Notes under the pieces: generated by a model
The model's input: the letters and a program-made list of their open reading frames with translations, nothing else
Databases searched by the model: none
What the model was told of the DNA's origin: nothing
Shown: positions 25,502 to 34,068 of the stretch, piece after piece
How the letters are laid out: each line of letters opens with the position of its first letter
Position numbering within the stretch: position 1 is the first letter of the stretch
Origin: Thainema sp966674685
GTDB taxonomy: Bacteria; Cyanobacteriota; Cyanobacteriia; Phormidesmidales; Phormidesmidaceae
Direction: 5' to 3'
DNA length: 64,000 bases
NCBI GenBank assembly: GCA_966674685.1
Contig: CBKWJC010000006.1
Span: 1 to 64,000, forward strand
Made by a program: the position numbers and the translations under genes

Positions 25502-27037
25502 ATGGAGCTTGCTCTTAGCATGATGCCCTATTCTGAATCTGCTTCTTTGACCCAGACGGCTGCATCAGCAGGTTCGATCAGTCCACAACTGGAACGACCC
25601 GACAAACCCGAAGAAGCCTGTGGAGTATTTGGGGTGTATGCTCCAGAAGAGGAAGTCGCGAAACTGGCGTACTTCGGTCTATATGCGCTCCAACATCGAG
25701 GACAAGAATCAGCGGGGATTACGACCTTTGACACCGATGGGCAAGTGCATACCCATAAAGATATGGGGCTGGTTTCCCAGGTGTTCAACGAACATACGCT
25801 AGAAGACCTTCCCGGTTATCTAGCGGTCGGCCATAATCGCTACTCGACAACAGGTTCGAGCCGTAAGTGCAATGCTCAACCTGCCGTGGTGGAAACCCGT
25901 CTGGGACATTTGGCGCTGGCTCACAATGGCAACTTGGTTAACGCTGCCCAACTACGCGAAGAGTTAGCTCGCAGTGGTTTTGACATTAATACCAGTACGG
26001 ATTCTGAAATGATTGCCTTGGCAATGGCCGAGGCCGTCAATCAGGGACAGGATTGGCTGGAAGCCGCGCAAACCGCTTTTCGCCGCAGTGAAGGAGCCTT
26101 TAGCTTAGTCATCGGCACGCCTGTGGGTCTGATCGGCACTCGCGACCCCCACGGCATTCGTCCGCTCGTTCTCGGCAAGCTGCATTTGGAAGATGACGAT
26201 TCAACAATTCGCTATGCCCTGGCTTCTGAAACCTGTGGCCTCGACATCATCGGTGCCGATTTTGTGCGTGAAGTGCAGCCGGGAGAAATGGTTTGGATTA
26301 CTGAAGCAGGCATCACCTCGATGCAGTGGGCCCAGGCAGAGCGCAAGCTTTGCGTTTTTGAGATGATTTATTTTGCCCGTCCCGATAGCGTTGTCAATCA
26401 GGAAAGCCTGTATAGCTATCGCCTTCGTCTCGGCCAACAGCTTGCAAAAGAATCCCCCGCCGATGTGGATTTAATTATTGCAGTCCCCGACTCCGGTGTG
26501 CCAGCGGCGATTGGGTTCTCCCAAGGCTCCGGTATCCCTTACGCCGAGGGACTGATCAAAAACCGCTACGTCGGTCGCACGTTTATTCAACCAACTCAGG
26601 TGATGCGGGAATCGGGCATTCGCATGAAGCTTAACCCGCTGCGGGACGTGCTAGAAGGTAAGCGGGTGCTGATTGTAGACGACTCCATTGTGCGGGGAAC
26701 AACTAGCCGTAAGATTGTCAAAGCGCTGCGGGATGCCGGGGCAACGGAAGTTCACATGCGGATTTCGTCGCCGCCTGTCACGCATCCCTGCTTCTACGGC
26801 ATCGATACCGACAGTCAGGATCAGCTAATTGCAGCTACCAAGTCAGTGGAAGAAATTGAGCGCCAAATTGAAGTAGATTCCCTGGCTTACCTAAGCTGGG
26901 ACGGCATGTTAGAAGCCACACGGCAGGCTAAAGACAGCTTTTGCTCAGCCTGCTTTACAGGGGACTATCCGATTGCCATTTCTGAGGTGATGAAGCGCTC
27001 GAAGTTAATGCTCGAAGAAAAGCCCGTCACGGTTTAA
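25502..27037 (+). CDS. purF: Amidophosphoribosyltransferase PurF
   Basis: This 511-residue enzyme catalyses the first committed step of purine synthesis. The N-terminal glutamine amidotransferase begins after a propeptide of about 38 residues, at Cys in EEACGVFGVY, and is followed by HRGQESAGI. The C-terminal phosphoribosyltransferase domain has VLIVDDSIVRGTTSRKIV. Cysteines near the end (FCSACFTGDYP, with one in ISSPPVTHPCFYGID) fit the iron-sulfur form of the enzyme. It lies directly downstream of purL and ends at a HIP1-based terminator. Confidence 0.96.
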   Translation: MELALSMMPYSESASLTQTAASAGSISPQLERPDKPEEACGVFGVYAPEEEVAKLAYFGLYALQHRGQESAGITTFDTDGQVHTHKDMGLVSQVFNEHTLEDLPGYLAVGHNRYSTTGSSRKCNAQPAVVETRLGHLALAHNGNLVNAAQLREELARSGFDINTSTDSEMIALAMAEAVNQGQDWLEAAQTAFRRSEGAFSLVIGTPVGLIGTRDPHGIRPLVLGKLHLEDDDSTIRYALASETCGLDIIGADFVREVQPGEMVWITEAGITSMQWAQAERKLCVFEMIYFARPDSVVNQESLYSYRLRLGQQLAKESPADVDLIIAVPDSGVPAAIGFSQGSGIPYAEGLIKNRYVGRTFIQPTQVMRESGIRMKLNPLRDVLEGKRVLIVDDSIVRGTTSRKIVKALRDAGATEVHMRISSPPVTHPCFYGIDTDSQDQLIAATKSVEEIERQIEVDSLAYLSWDGMLEATRQAKDSFCSACFTGDYPIAISEVMKRSKLMLEEKPVTV

Positions 27038-27057
27038 ATCTTTCAACAAAGCTTACA

Positions 27058-27092
27058 AGAGGAGAGTGCGATCGCACTTCTCCTCTTTTTTC
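27058..27092 (+). terminator. purF terminator
   Basis: A stem of agaggaga...tctcctct with an internal HIP1 palindrome (one base bulge) at 27058-27086 is followed by a run of six T residues. It lies 20 bases after the purF stop. Confidence 0.85.
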
Positions 27093-27105
27093 ATGAGGCA
27101 AACAT

Positions 27106-27300
27106 TTAAGCAGGCTTACACTGTCCAGCTCGAATCAAACCAACACGACGTGCGATCGCATCTCCCTGCGACTCAAACGGCCCCCAGGTTTTACCCGGAC
27201 GGCTCTCTTCAGGCGGCAACTGCGCGGCGGGACAAATCTCACACTGCCCTGCTTCGGTTTGGACGATGTACCACTGATTAGAAGAATCGGCTGAAGTCAT
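27106..27300 (-). CDS. Small conserved cyanobacterial protein (64 aa)
   Basis: A 64-residue frame from the ATG at 27300 contains WYIVQTEAGQCEICPAAQLP, then KTWGPFESQGDAIARRVGLIRAGQCKPA. The GPF-x-S and AIARRVGLIRAGKC pattern is familiar from short cyanobacterial proteins, sometimes mislabelled as transposase-related. Its two cysteine positions (C-E-I-C and a late C) may bind a metal. The function is unknown. It is transcribed towards purF. Confidence 0.65.
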   Translation of the reverse strand: MTSADSSNQWYIVQTEAGQCEICPAAQLPPEESRPGKTWGPFESQGDAIARRVGLIRAGQCKPA

Positions 27301-27501
27301 AATGTCGATGCCAAATAGGATTCAGTAACGATTTTGAACGCGGCAGATGCTGCTTGTACCCTCCCAAATCGTTGCTTTGTAAGACTAACGATGGTTATCA
27401 CTATGATACGGCGTTAGCCAAATTGCGATTTGATGGTTAACCGTGCTGATCTTCTAAAATTGGGACAAGATCAATCTATCTCTTACCATCAGAAAATCTA
27501 A

Positions 27502-28065
27502 ATGGTACAGTCTCCATCTAAACCCATCACGCTAGAGGAGTTTCTGAAGCTGCCAGAAACTAAACCTGCTAGCGAATATATTGATGGGCAAATTATTCAA
27601 AAACCCATGCCACAGGGGAAGCATAGTACAATCCAAACCGAATTTTCGACTACTGTTAATGCCGTGCTTAAACCTCAACAAATTGCACGGGCATTTTCAG
27701 AGTTGCGGTGTACCTTTGGTGGTCGCTCAACGGTTCCAGATGTGTCTGTATTTACGTGGCAGCGAATTCCTCGTGATGAAAACAGTGAAATTGCCAACAT
27801 CTTTCCGATTGCTCCTGACTGGACAATCGAAATTTTGTCACCGGATCAAAGCCAGACTAAAGTAACTAAAAATATTCTGCATTGCTTAAATCACGGAACG
27901 CAAATGGGTTGGTTAATTGACCCGGATGAGCAAACCGTTTTTGTGTATCGTCCCAAACACCAACCCGAAGTTTTTGACCAGCCAGAACAAAGACTTTCTG
28001 TGCCTTCTTTCGCTGATGAGTTGAATCTGAGTATAGGTGTAATATTTGGCTGGTTATTAGAGTGA
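27502..28065 (+). CDS. Uma2 family protein (DUF820, restriction-endonuclease-like)
   Basis: This 187-residue protein shows the Uma2 pattern: an N-terminal LEEFLKLPETKPASEYIDGQIIQKPMPQGKHS, a PDVSVF segment, and the PD-(D/E)XK-like motif with APDWTIEILSPDQSQTKVTKN, then GTQMGWLIDPDEQTVFVYRP. Cyanobacteria carry many copies. The fold suggests nuclease activity, but the role is unproven. It begins an accessory cluster with an LRAT-like gene and a HigB/HigA pair. Confidence 0.88.
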   Translation: MVQSPSKPITLEEFLKLPETKPASEYIDGQIIQKPMPQGKHSTIQTEFSTTVNAVLKPQQIARAFSELRCTFGGRSTVPDVSVFTWQRIPRDENSEIANIFPIAPDWTIEILSPDQSQTKVTKNILHCLNHGTQMGWLIDPDEQTVFVYRPKHQPEVFDQPEQRLSVPSFADELNLSIGVIFGWLLE

Positions 28066-28114
28066 AGTGCTGCGCTTAACTATGTGTATTTTGTCCTCCT
28101 AAAAAACATTAAAT

Positions 28115-28591
28115 ATGAAATTTGAAATTGTGGAAACCAGCGTATTAAAGGTTTGTAAGTTTCAAATTCGGAAACTTGCTGGTTTTGCTGATCACTATTA
28201 CCTTTCTGAGAATGAGGATTTTCGTAACTCTTTAGGCTGGGGGCCAAGTGGACTTGAAGTAAAGGGATTGGTCAAAATCACAGAGCAAGAGTTGGAACGG
28301 GTAGAACGGTTTATGCAAGCTGCAAAATATAGCATTGCTGTTAATAACTGTGAACACTTTGCTAACTACATTCTCTACGGCATCAACCTTTCGTCTCAGC
28401 AGCATATGTGGTGGAAATGTTTGGGTGCGGAAGTTATTAATCTTTTACAACCTGTGCAAAGAGTAAGAGATAACTACAGCAGTTTTATTGGTCAGCAATC
28501 TGCAGAAATACTAAATGAAAATTTAAGACAAGCAAAAATTGAGCAAGCCAATCGGGAACGAACTGAGTTTTGGCAAGCTAGAGAAGACTAA
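28115..28591 (+). CDS. LRAT/NC-domain-like hypothetical protein
   Basis: The protein has 158 residues. VNNCEHFANYILYG at about residues 86-99 is the characteristic active-site cysteine motif of LRAT/NlpC-P60-like papain-fold proteins, and a histidine in GFADHYYL (about residue 29) could be its partner. The N-terminus is shorter than in standard LRAT proteins, so the fold may be permuted or truncated. The C-terminal 40 residues form a charged helix. Related domains act as acyltransferases or thiol hydrolases. No partner is evident apart from the neighbouring accessory genes. Confidence 0.5.
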   Translation: MKFEIVETSVLKVCKFQIRKLAGFADHYYLSENEDFRNSLGWGPSGLEVKGLVKITEQELERVERFMQAAKYSIAVNNCEHFANYILYGINLSSQQHMWWKCLGAEVINLLQPVQRVRDNYSSFIGQQSAEILNENLRQAKIEQANRERTEFWQARED

Positions 28592-28624
28592 TCAAACGGG
28601 AGAGGAAGAACTGATATTCTCATC

Positions 28625-28918
28625 ATGCGTATCATATCTCGCAGCACTTTACGCGACTTCTGGGAATTTCATCCAGATGCTGAAGGAGCCTTGAAAACCT
28701 GGTATTACGATGCGTCTCATGCTGACTGGAAGAGCCCAACAGATGTCAAAGCTGTTTATGGTAGCGCTAGCATTATTGCGAATAACCGTGTTGTTTTTAA
28801 TATTAAAGGAAATACCTATCGGCTAATTGTGGCGATCCGCTATGACATTGGCATAGTCTTTATTCGATTTGTTGGTACTCATGCTGAGTATGACAAGGTA
28901 GATGCAGAAACAATTTGA
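28625..28918 (+). CDS. HigB-type mRNA interferase toxin
   Basis: This 97-residue protein has the HigB (PF09907-type) pattern: RSTLRDFWEFHPDAEGALKTWYYDASHADW, then NNRVVFNIKGNTYRLIVAIRYDIGIVFIRFVGTHAEYDKVD. The arginine, tyrosine and the late H-x-x-Y positions match the RNase-active residues of the family. Toxins of this type cleave mRNA on the ribosome. The antitoxin gene follows after 14 bases, in the usual toxin-first order of hig loci. Confidence 0.9.
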   Translation: MRIISRSTLRDFWEFHPDAEGALKTWYYDASHADWKSPTDVKAVYGSASIIANNRVVFNIKGNTYRLIVAIRYDIGIVFIRFVGTHAEYDKVDAETI

Positions 28919-28932
28919 GCTGAGGTTGAGAT

Positions 28933-29310
28933 ATGGAGATACATCCAATTAGAACCCAAACTGACTATCAAAAAGCTCTTCGAGAAATTGAATTGCTATT
29001 TAATGCAGTTCCCAACACATCTGAACATGATCGACTAGACGTACTAAGTACTTTAGTGGAAGCTTATGAGACAAAACACTTCCCAATTGATTTACCTGAT
29101 CCAATTGAAGCGATTCATCATTACATGGATGTCCGAGGATGGTCTGATCGGGATTTAGAATTCTGCCTTGGAGGAAAAGTAGCGGTATCAGAGATACTAT
29201 CTCGTAAACAGCCTTTGACCCTGGAAATAATTCGGAAGCTAAATCAGGAGTTAAAGATTCCGGCTGAGATCCTTATTCAGCCTTATGGATTAACACAGAT
29301 TTCTGCCTGA
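28933..29310 (+). CDS. HigA-type antitoxin
   Basis: This 125-residue protein has a helical N-terminal half (YQKALREIELLFNAVPNTSEHDRLDVLSTLVEAYE) and an XRE-like helix-turn-helix at about residues 68-105 (MDVRGWSDRDLEFCLGGKVAVSEILSRKQPLTLEIIRKLNQ). This is the standard HigA layout: the N-terminal part binds the toxin and the HTH represses the operon. It directly follows the HigB-type gene. Confidence 0.9.
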   Translation: MEIHPIRTQTDYQKALREIELLFNAVPNTSEHDRLDVLSTLVEAYETKHFPIDLPDPIEAIHHYMDVRGWSDRDLEFCLGGKVAVSEILSRKQPLTLEIIRKLNQELKIPAEILIQPYGLTQISA

Positions 29311-29374
29311 AAACGCCTATGCTGTTAGTCTTTGAGAACCCATATGATGAGTACTCCAAAACAGTTAAATTCCT

Positions 29375-30430
29375 ATGAGAATTGCGATCGCACCTTTCAC
29401 TGTTCATAAACTTGTACCGTTAACAATTAGCCGAGGCACCAGTGCCGGATCGACCAACCTGTGGGTGCGAGTGATGCAGGATGGGATTGAAGGTTGGGGG
29501 GAGGCGTCGCCGTTTTCGGTGGGTGACTATCGCCGCGATACGGAGGATTTGCAGCAGGAACTAGAGGGGATTGCGCCGCTACTGGAGCCGTTTAGTCCGT
29601 TTGACTATCAGCAGATTGAGCGAGTGTTGCTGAATGAGCCAATTTCTTCGGCGACGCGGGCTGGCATTGATTTGGCGATTCAGGATTGGTTGGGCAAGCG
29701 AGTAGGACTGCCGCTGTGGAAACTCTGGGGTTTGGATCGGGCTGAGATTACGCCCACATCGGTCACGATTGGCATCAGCGCGCCGGAAAAAGCGCAGGAG
29801 CGGCTTCAGCTTTGGCAGCAGGTTGTTGATGTTCGTTCAGTAAAGGTCAAGCTGGGTAATCCAGAGGGAATCGAAGCCGATCAGGCGATGCTGCTGGCGC
29901 TGTTACCGCTGGTACCTGCCGGGGCAAAAGTGAGCGTCGATGCCAATGGTGGCTGGAGTCTCAAAGCTGCGATCGCAATGAGCCACTGGCTAGCGGAACA
30001 GGGCGTGACTTACATTGAGCAGCCGTTGGATCGGGGTCAGGAAGCTGATTTGCCGAAGCTGTATGAAAAATCGCCGCTGCCGCTGTTTGTAGATGAGAGC
30101 TGTTTTACAAGCCATGACATTCCGCTACTGCGCGATCGCGTGCATGGCATTAACATCAAACTAATGAAATCAGGTGGGCTGACTGAAGCGCGACGGATGA
30201 TTGCGACGGCTCGCGCCTGTGGTCTGCAAGTGATGTTTGGCTGCTATGGTGACAGTGCGATCGCAAATACGGCTTTGGCGCATCTCTCACCGCTGGCGGA
30301 TCATTTAGATTTAGATAGTCATCTGAATTTGAAAGACGATCCATTTCAAGGAGCCGAGGTGACAAACGGCTGCCTGATTCCGACCGACCGACCTGGACTA
30401 GGAGTGATCCAACATGCGTCTCAATCCTGA
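29375..30430 (+). CDS. dgcA: Enolase-superfamily epimerase, DgcA-like/L-Ala-D/L-Glu epimerase
   Basis: This 351-residue protein belongs to the muconate-lactonising subgroup of enolases. The catalytic KxK lysines are in VKVKLG (about residue 157), the metal ligands are in VDANGGW, YIEQPL and VDESC, and the opposite lysine is in INIKLMKSGG. The family includes dipeptide epimerases, and also DgcA, an N-acetyl-D-glutamate racemase. The stop overlaps the start of a DUF1611/DgcN-like gene by 17 bases, which makes the DgcA reading plausible. The ATG at 29375 is used; the superfamily's lid domain is complete. Confidence 0.8.
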   Translation: MRIAIAPFTVHKLVPLTISRGTSAGSTNLWVRVMQDGIEGWGEASPFSVGDYRRDTEDLQQELEGIAPLLEPFSPFDYQQIERVLLNEPISSATRAGIDLAIQDWLGKRVGLPLWKLWGLDRAEITPTSVTIGISAPEKAQERLQLWQQVVDVRSVKVKLGNPEGIEADQAMLLALLPLVPAGAKVSVDANGGWSLKAAIAMSHWLAEQGVTYIEQPLDRGQEADLPKLYEKSPLPLFVDESCFTSHDIPLLRDRVHGINIKLMKSGGLTEARRMIATARACGLQVMFGCYGDSAIANTALAHLSPLADHLDLDSHLNLKDDPFQGAEVTNGCLIPTDRPGLGVIQHASQS

Positions 30431-31460
30431 GCAACACCGCATCGCCATTTTGATGCACCAAGGCTTGACTAGCGGCAAAGGCAAGACGGGCCATTCGGTC
30501 TTGCGCTACAGCGAAATTCCGGTGGTAGCCGTGATTGATCAGGAGCATCCGGGCGGTTCGGTTCCAGAATTGACGGGGATTAAAGCCGATGTGCCGATTG
30601 TTGGCTCGGTGAAAGAGGCGATGGCTCATAACCCGAATGTGCTGCTGATTGGCATTGCGCCGTCGGGAGGAGCGCTGCCGGATGAGTGGTTTGCAGAAGT
30701 GCAGCAGGCGGTTGAACTCGGTTTATCCATCGTCAATGGCCTGCATACGCCGATGGCTGAGCATCCCGACCTGGCCCCGTTGGTGAAAGATAACTGGATT
30801 TGGGACGTGCGGAAAGAACCCGGTGGTCTGCGCGTCGGCTCCGGTATGGCTAGCAAGCTGCCCTGTTCGCGGGTGCTGACCGTGGGCACCGACATGAGCA
30901 TTGGCAAAATGTCCACGGGGATTGAGCTACACCGTGCCGCTGTGCAACGGGGCATTTCATCCTACATGATTGCGACCGGACAAACAGGGCTGATGCTGGG
31001 CTACGACGGCATTCCGCTGGATTCGATTCGCGTAGACTTTGCTTCTGGTGCGGTTGAACAACTGATGATGCGCTATGGCTATGACTACGAAATTCTGTTC
31101 GTCGAGGGTCAGGGTTCATTCATGAATCCGGCTTCCACGGCTACACTGCCGCTGATGCGCGGTTCCCAGCCGACGCACCTGATTTTGGTACACAAAGCCG
31201 GACAGACGCATATTGAAAATTTCCCTGAGTTCGCGATTCCGCCGCTCAAAAAAGCAATTGAAGTCTATGAAACCGTCGCCACTGCTGGCGGTACGTTTCG
31301 CGCCCCGGAAGTCGAAGCGATCGCACTTAATACCCATCACCTATCCGAACGAGATGCGATCGCAGCTATTCAACAGGTTCAAATCGAAACAGGCTTGCCC
31401 TGCACCGATGTGATTCGCTTTGGCCCAGAGCCGATTCTAGACGCCATCTTGCGGGACTAG
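30414..31460 (+). CDS. dgcN: DUF1611 protein, DgcN-like (D-glutamate N-acetyltransferase family)
   Basis: This 348-residue protein fits the DUF1611 family. The first half has a Rossmann-like domain ending in NGLHTPMAEHPDLAPL. The C-terminal P-loop-like domain has VGTDMSIGKMSTGIELHRAA, then ILFVEGQGSF and LILVHKAGQTHIENFP. Members of this family named DgcN work with DgcA to convert D-glutamate to L-glutamate via N-acetyl intermediates in marine bacteria and archaea. The 17-base overlap with the epimerase gene implies translational coupling. Whether the cyanobacterial pair has this activity is an inference. Confidence 0.8.
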   Translation: MRLNPEQHRIAILMHQGLTSGKGKTGHSVLRYSEIPVVAVIDQEHPGGSVPELTGIKADVPIVGSVKEAMAHNPNVLLIGIAPSGGALPDEWFAEVQQAVELGLSIVNGLHTPMAEHPDLAPLVKDNWIWDVRKEPGGLRVGSGMASKLPCSRVLTVGTDMSIGKMSTGIELHRAAVQRGISSYMIATGQTGLMLGYDGIPLDSIRVDFASGAVEQLMMRYGYDYEILFVEGQGSFMNPASTATLPLMRGSQPTHLILVHKAGQTHIENFPEFAIPPLKKAIEVYETVATAGGTFRAPEVEAIALNTHHLSERDAIAAIQQVQIETGLPCTDVIRFGPEPILDAILRD

Positions 31461-31591
31461 CCTGGGATGGGATGATCTGCGAATACTCCCAATTTCTCTG
31501 GATTGCGACTACCGACTAGCTTCCTGTGCTCCCCTGCCCCCTTGCCCACCGCATCTGATCTGTAGGCCGATCTCACAGGAATAGAATAAAT

Positions 31592-32035
31592 CTAGCCGAC
31601 CCAGTTCACACCACCGTCAGACGGAATCGAAGGCAGCGGTTTACTCACGGGCGCACGACGTGCCTCGTGGGTAGAGTTTGGCTGAGTTGATTTTTGTTTT
31701 TGCTGTTTCTGCTGTCCTGAGCTGTTTCCGGTAGACCGCTCATCGGCGGGCTTGGCCATCCCTTTCAGCTCGTACCTGGGTTCTGGCTTCAGCGCTTCTC
31801 GCTCGGGCTGAACAATTTTACGCATAAAGTACTCAATCGTCTTTTGCTTCACCCAGCCCCGTGTGGCTAAGATTTCGCCGAACTTCATGCCCGTTGCTTT
31901 TTGATCGTTCAGAGCCACATCAATCTGGGCTGGCGTCAGCAAGCCCGCATCGACTAAGTAACTGCCCAATCGCTTGCGCCCCGTCATCGAGGTTGGCACG
32001 GTTTGGACTTGATAGCGCTCGCTACTGTCTCGCAT
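31592..32035 (-). CDS. Stand-alone MshEN/PilB-N-like domain protein
   Basis: From the ATG at 32035, which has a clear GGAGG ribosome-binding site, this gives 147 residues. RLGSYLVDAGLLTPAQIDVALNDQKATGMKFGEILATRGWVKQKTIEYFMRKIV at about 20-75 is a typical GspE/PilB N-terminal helical domain. The remaining half is low in complexity (Lys, Gln, Ser, Pro). No ATPase domain follows. This kind of domain binds nucleotide second messengers or the pilus platform in larger proteins; here it is alone. It is the second protein of this type in the window. Confidence 0.7.
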   Translation of the reverse strand: MRDSSERYQVQTVPTSMTGRKRLGSYLVDAGLLTPAQIDVALNDQKATGMKFGEILATRGWVKQKTIEYFMRKIVQPEREALKPEPRYELKGMAKPADERSTGNSSGQQKQQKQKSTQPNSTHEARRAPVSKPLPSIPSDGGVNWVG

Positions 32036-32252
32036 GGTGTCCTCCAAACGTATCGTTAGTGGCAATGCAGCAGTTCAGGCCACAGAATTTGGCCGTTTAA
32101 GCACCTCTACAGCCTGCTGTCTACCGTTTTCTTAAACCTTCACCCTGTCTCTACTAAGACGGCAATTTTTTTAATATTTGGTTGATATTTTATTCACTAT
32201 AGCAATTCCTCCTGAAGCCACCCACCCACGCTGGGGTGATCTACTGCGTGCT

Positions 32253-32356
32253 TATATCAAGTCTGGTTGAAAACCCATAATTTATTTTTTTGCAACGTTT
32301 GCGGAGCAAACGTTGCAAAAAAATAAATTGGGTTCTTATCCACAGACTTGATATTA
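32253..32356. repeat. Palindromic element family 1, copy 2
   Basis: The element runs from tatatcaagtctgg to cacagacttgatatta. The central stem is gcaacgtttgc/gcaaacgttgc with a 3-base loop and A/T-rich flanks that also pair. Its outer tatcaag and cttgata ends are intact inverted repeats. It lies in the spacer upstream of ccsB, about 70 bases from copy 3. Confidence 0.85.
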
Positions 32357-32423
32357 CTTGCCCTGAAAGACAAATGTCCTGCTAGGGTGGAATCAGGTCA
32401 CCAACTGTTGACTCGATCCTCAT

Positions 32424-32521
32424 TCAAAGTCCGTGTATGAGAACCCAATTTATTTTTTTGCGAAAAGCTAGCCTAGCCAGCTTTTCGCAAAAAAATAATC
32501 ATCGGGTTTTAATCGGACTTC
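32424..32521. repeat. Palindromic element family 1, copy 3
   Basis: This copy runs from tcaaagtccgtg to atcggacttcg. Its centre is gcgaaaagct/agcttttcgc around a 9-base loop, different from copies 1 and 2 but fully paired. The flanking gaacccaatttatttttttg and aaaaaataat parts are conserved. It lies inside the apparent upstream extension of the ccsB frame, so that extension is not protein-coding. Confidence 0.85.
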
Positions 32522-32577
32522 GACAACTAAAAGCAACGCTTAAGATTCACCATTTACTTCAACGACTTACAACCTCA

Positions 32578-33987
32578 ATGGCTGCTGATTCATCTGCTCA
32601 GGCTCCCTGGTGGAGCGCTCCCAAACGCTATTTTCAGAAAGAAGTTTTACCCTTACTGGCTGATCTCCGACTTGCGATCGCACTTCTACTTGCGATCGCG
32701 GTGTTCAGCATCTCCGGCACGGTGATTGAACAGGGGCAATCCCTGGCGTTTTATCAGGCCAACTATCCCGAAGATCCAGCCCTGTTCGGCTTCCTCAGTT
32801 GGAAGGTTCTGCTGACGATTGGCCTCGACCATGTGTATCGTACTTGGTGGTTTCTGGCGCTGCTGATTCTGTTTGGCTCCAGCCTAACCGCCTGCACGTT
32901 CACGCGACAGTTCCCAGCTCTCAAGGCCGCTCGTCGCTGGAAATTCTACGAGAAGCCTCGCCAGTTCGAAAAACTCGCTCTCAGCACCGAGTTCAGTACC
33001 TCCTCTTCTGACTCCCTCGACTCCCTCGACCATTTACTGAAAACCAAACACTACAAAGTCTTTCAGGAAGGCAATACCCTCTACGCCCGCAAAGGCATCG
33101 CTGGACGCATTGGCCCAATTATCGTTCACGCCAGTATGCTGCTGATTTTGGCAGGCGCAATCTGGGGAGCGATGACCGGATTTTTTGCTCAGGAGATGGT
33201 GCCCAGTGGCGAAACGTTTCAGGTGAAGCATATCTTTGATGCAGGCCCGTGGGCTGAGCGGCAGGTTCCTACGGACTGGAGCGTGAAGGTGAACCGCTTC
33301 TGGATTGACTACACGCCAGAGGGCGACATCGACCAGTTTTATTCCGATCTGTCGGTGATTGATCAGGATGGGACAGAACGCGATCGCAAAACGATCCATG
33401 TGAATGAACCACTCACCTATGACCATGTGACGTTCTATCAGGCCGACTGGGGTATTTCAGGCGTGCAGGTCAAGCTCAACAACAGTCCCATTTTCCAGCT
33501 ACCGATGGGCCAGCTAGAAGTGGGCGGCGCGGGTCGCCTCTGGGGGACGTGGGTGCCGACCAGCACGGATTTATCCTCTGGTGTGTCGCTGGTGGCAAAG
33601 GATTTGCAGGGAATGCTGTTGGTCTATGACCAAACGGGCAAGCTGATTTCGACGGTACGCGAGGGGATGTCCACGGAAGTAAATGGCATCACGCTGTCGG
33701 TCGTCAAGATTATTGGCAGTACGGGGCTGCAAATTAAAGCCGATCCGGGGATTCCGATTGTCTATGCGGGCTTTGGTCTGCTGATGATTGGGGTGGTGAT
33801 GAGCTATGTGTCGCACTCGCAGGTGTGGGCACTGCGGCAGGATGATCGGCTCTATGTCGGTGGCCGCACAAATCGCGCCCAAGTGACATTTGAGCGGGAG
33901 CTAATCGGCATTTTTGATCAGCTCAGCGAAACCGGATTAGACGCTGAAGCAAGTTCTCCAACTCCAAAACCAACGTTAGTCAGTTAA
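32578..33987 (+). CDS. ccsB: Cytochrome c biogenesis protein CcsB (Ccs1/ResB)
   Basis: From the ATG at 32578 the protein has 469 residues. It has three N-terminal membrane helices (the first at LADLRLAIALLLAIAVFSISG), ResB-type motifs (FLSWKVLLTIGLDHVYRTWWFLALL, GRIGPIIVHASMLLILAGAIWG with the haem-linked histidine), a large lumenal domain at about 185-400, and a last helix (PIVYAGFGLLMIGVVMSYVSHSQVWA) with another conserved histidine. With CcsA it delivers and attaches haem to cytochromes f and c6. The in-frame start at 32437 is rejected because it reads through a palindromic repeat. Confidence 0.93.
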   Translation: MAADSSAQAPWWSAPKRYFQKEVLPLLADLRLAIALLLAIAVFSISGTVIEQGQSLAFYQANYPEDPALFGFLSWKVLLTIGLDHVYRTWWFLALLILFGSSLTACTFTRQFPALKAARRWKFYEKPRQFEKLALSTEFSTSSSDSLDSLDHLLKTKHYKVFQEGNTLYARKGIAGRIGPIIVHASMLLILAGAIWGAMTGFFAQEMVPSGETFQVKHIFDAGPWAERQVPTDWSVKVNRFWIDYTPEGDIDQFYSDLSVIDQDGTERDRKTIHVNEPLTYDHVTFYQADWGISGVQVKLNNSPIFQLPMGQLEVGGAGRLWGTWVPTSTDLSSGVSLVAKDLQGMLLVYDQTGKLISTVREGMSTEVNGITLSVVKIIGSTGLQIKADPGIPIVYAGFGLLMIGVVMSYVSHSQVWALRQDDRLYVGGRTNRAQVTFERELIGIFDQLSETGLDAEASSPTPKPTLVS

Positions 33988-34068
33988 CAATTCCATCAGG
34001 TGGGCATTGCCCACCTTTTTTATTAGAAATTTGCGCTGGAGAATCTGCGATCGCACTAACTGCTCTAA

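Noticed and set aside
32437..32577. N-terminal extension of CcsB
   Set aside because: The region is a family-1 palindrome; the extension is open by chance, and the ATG at 32578 fits the family.
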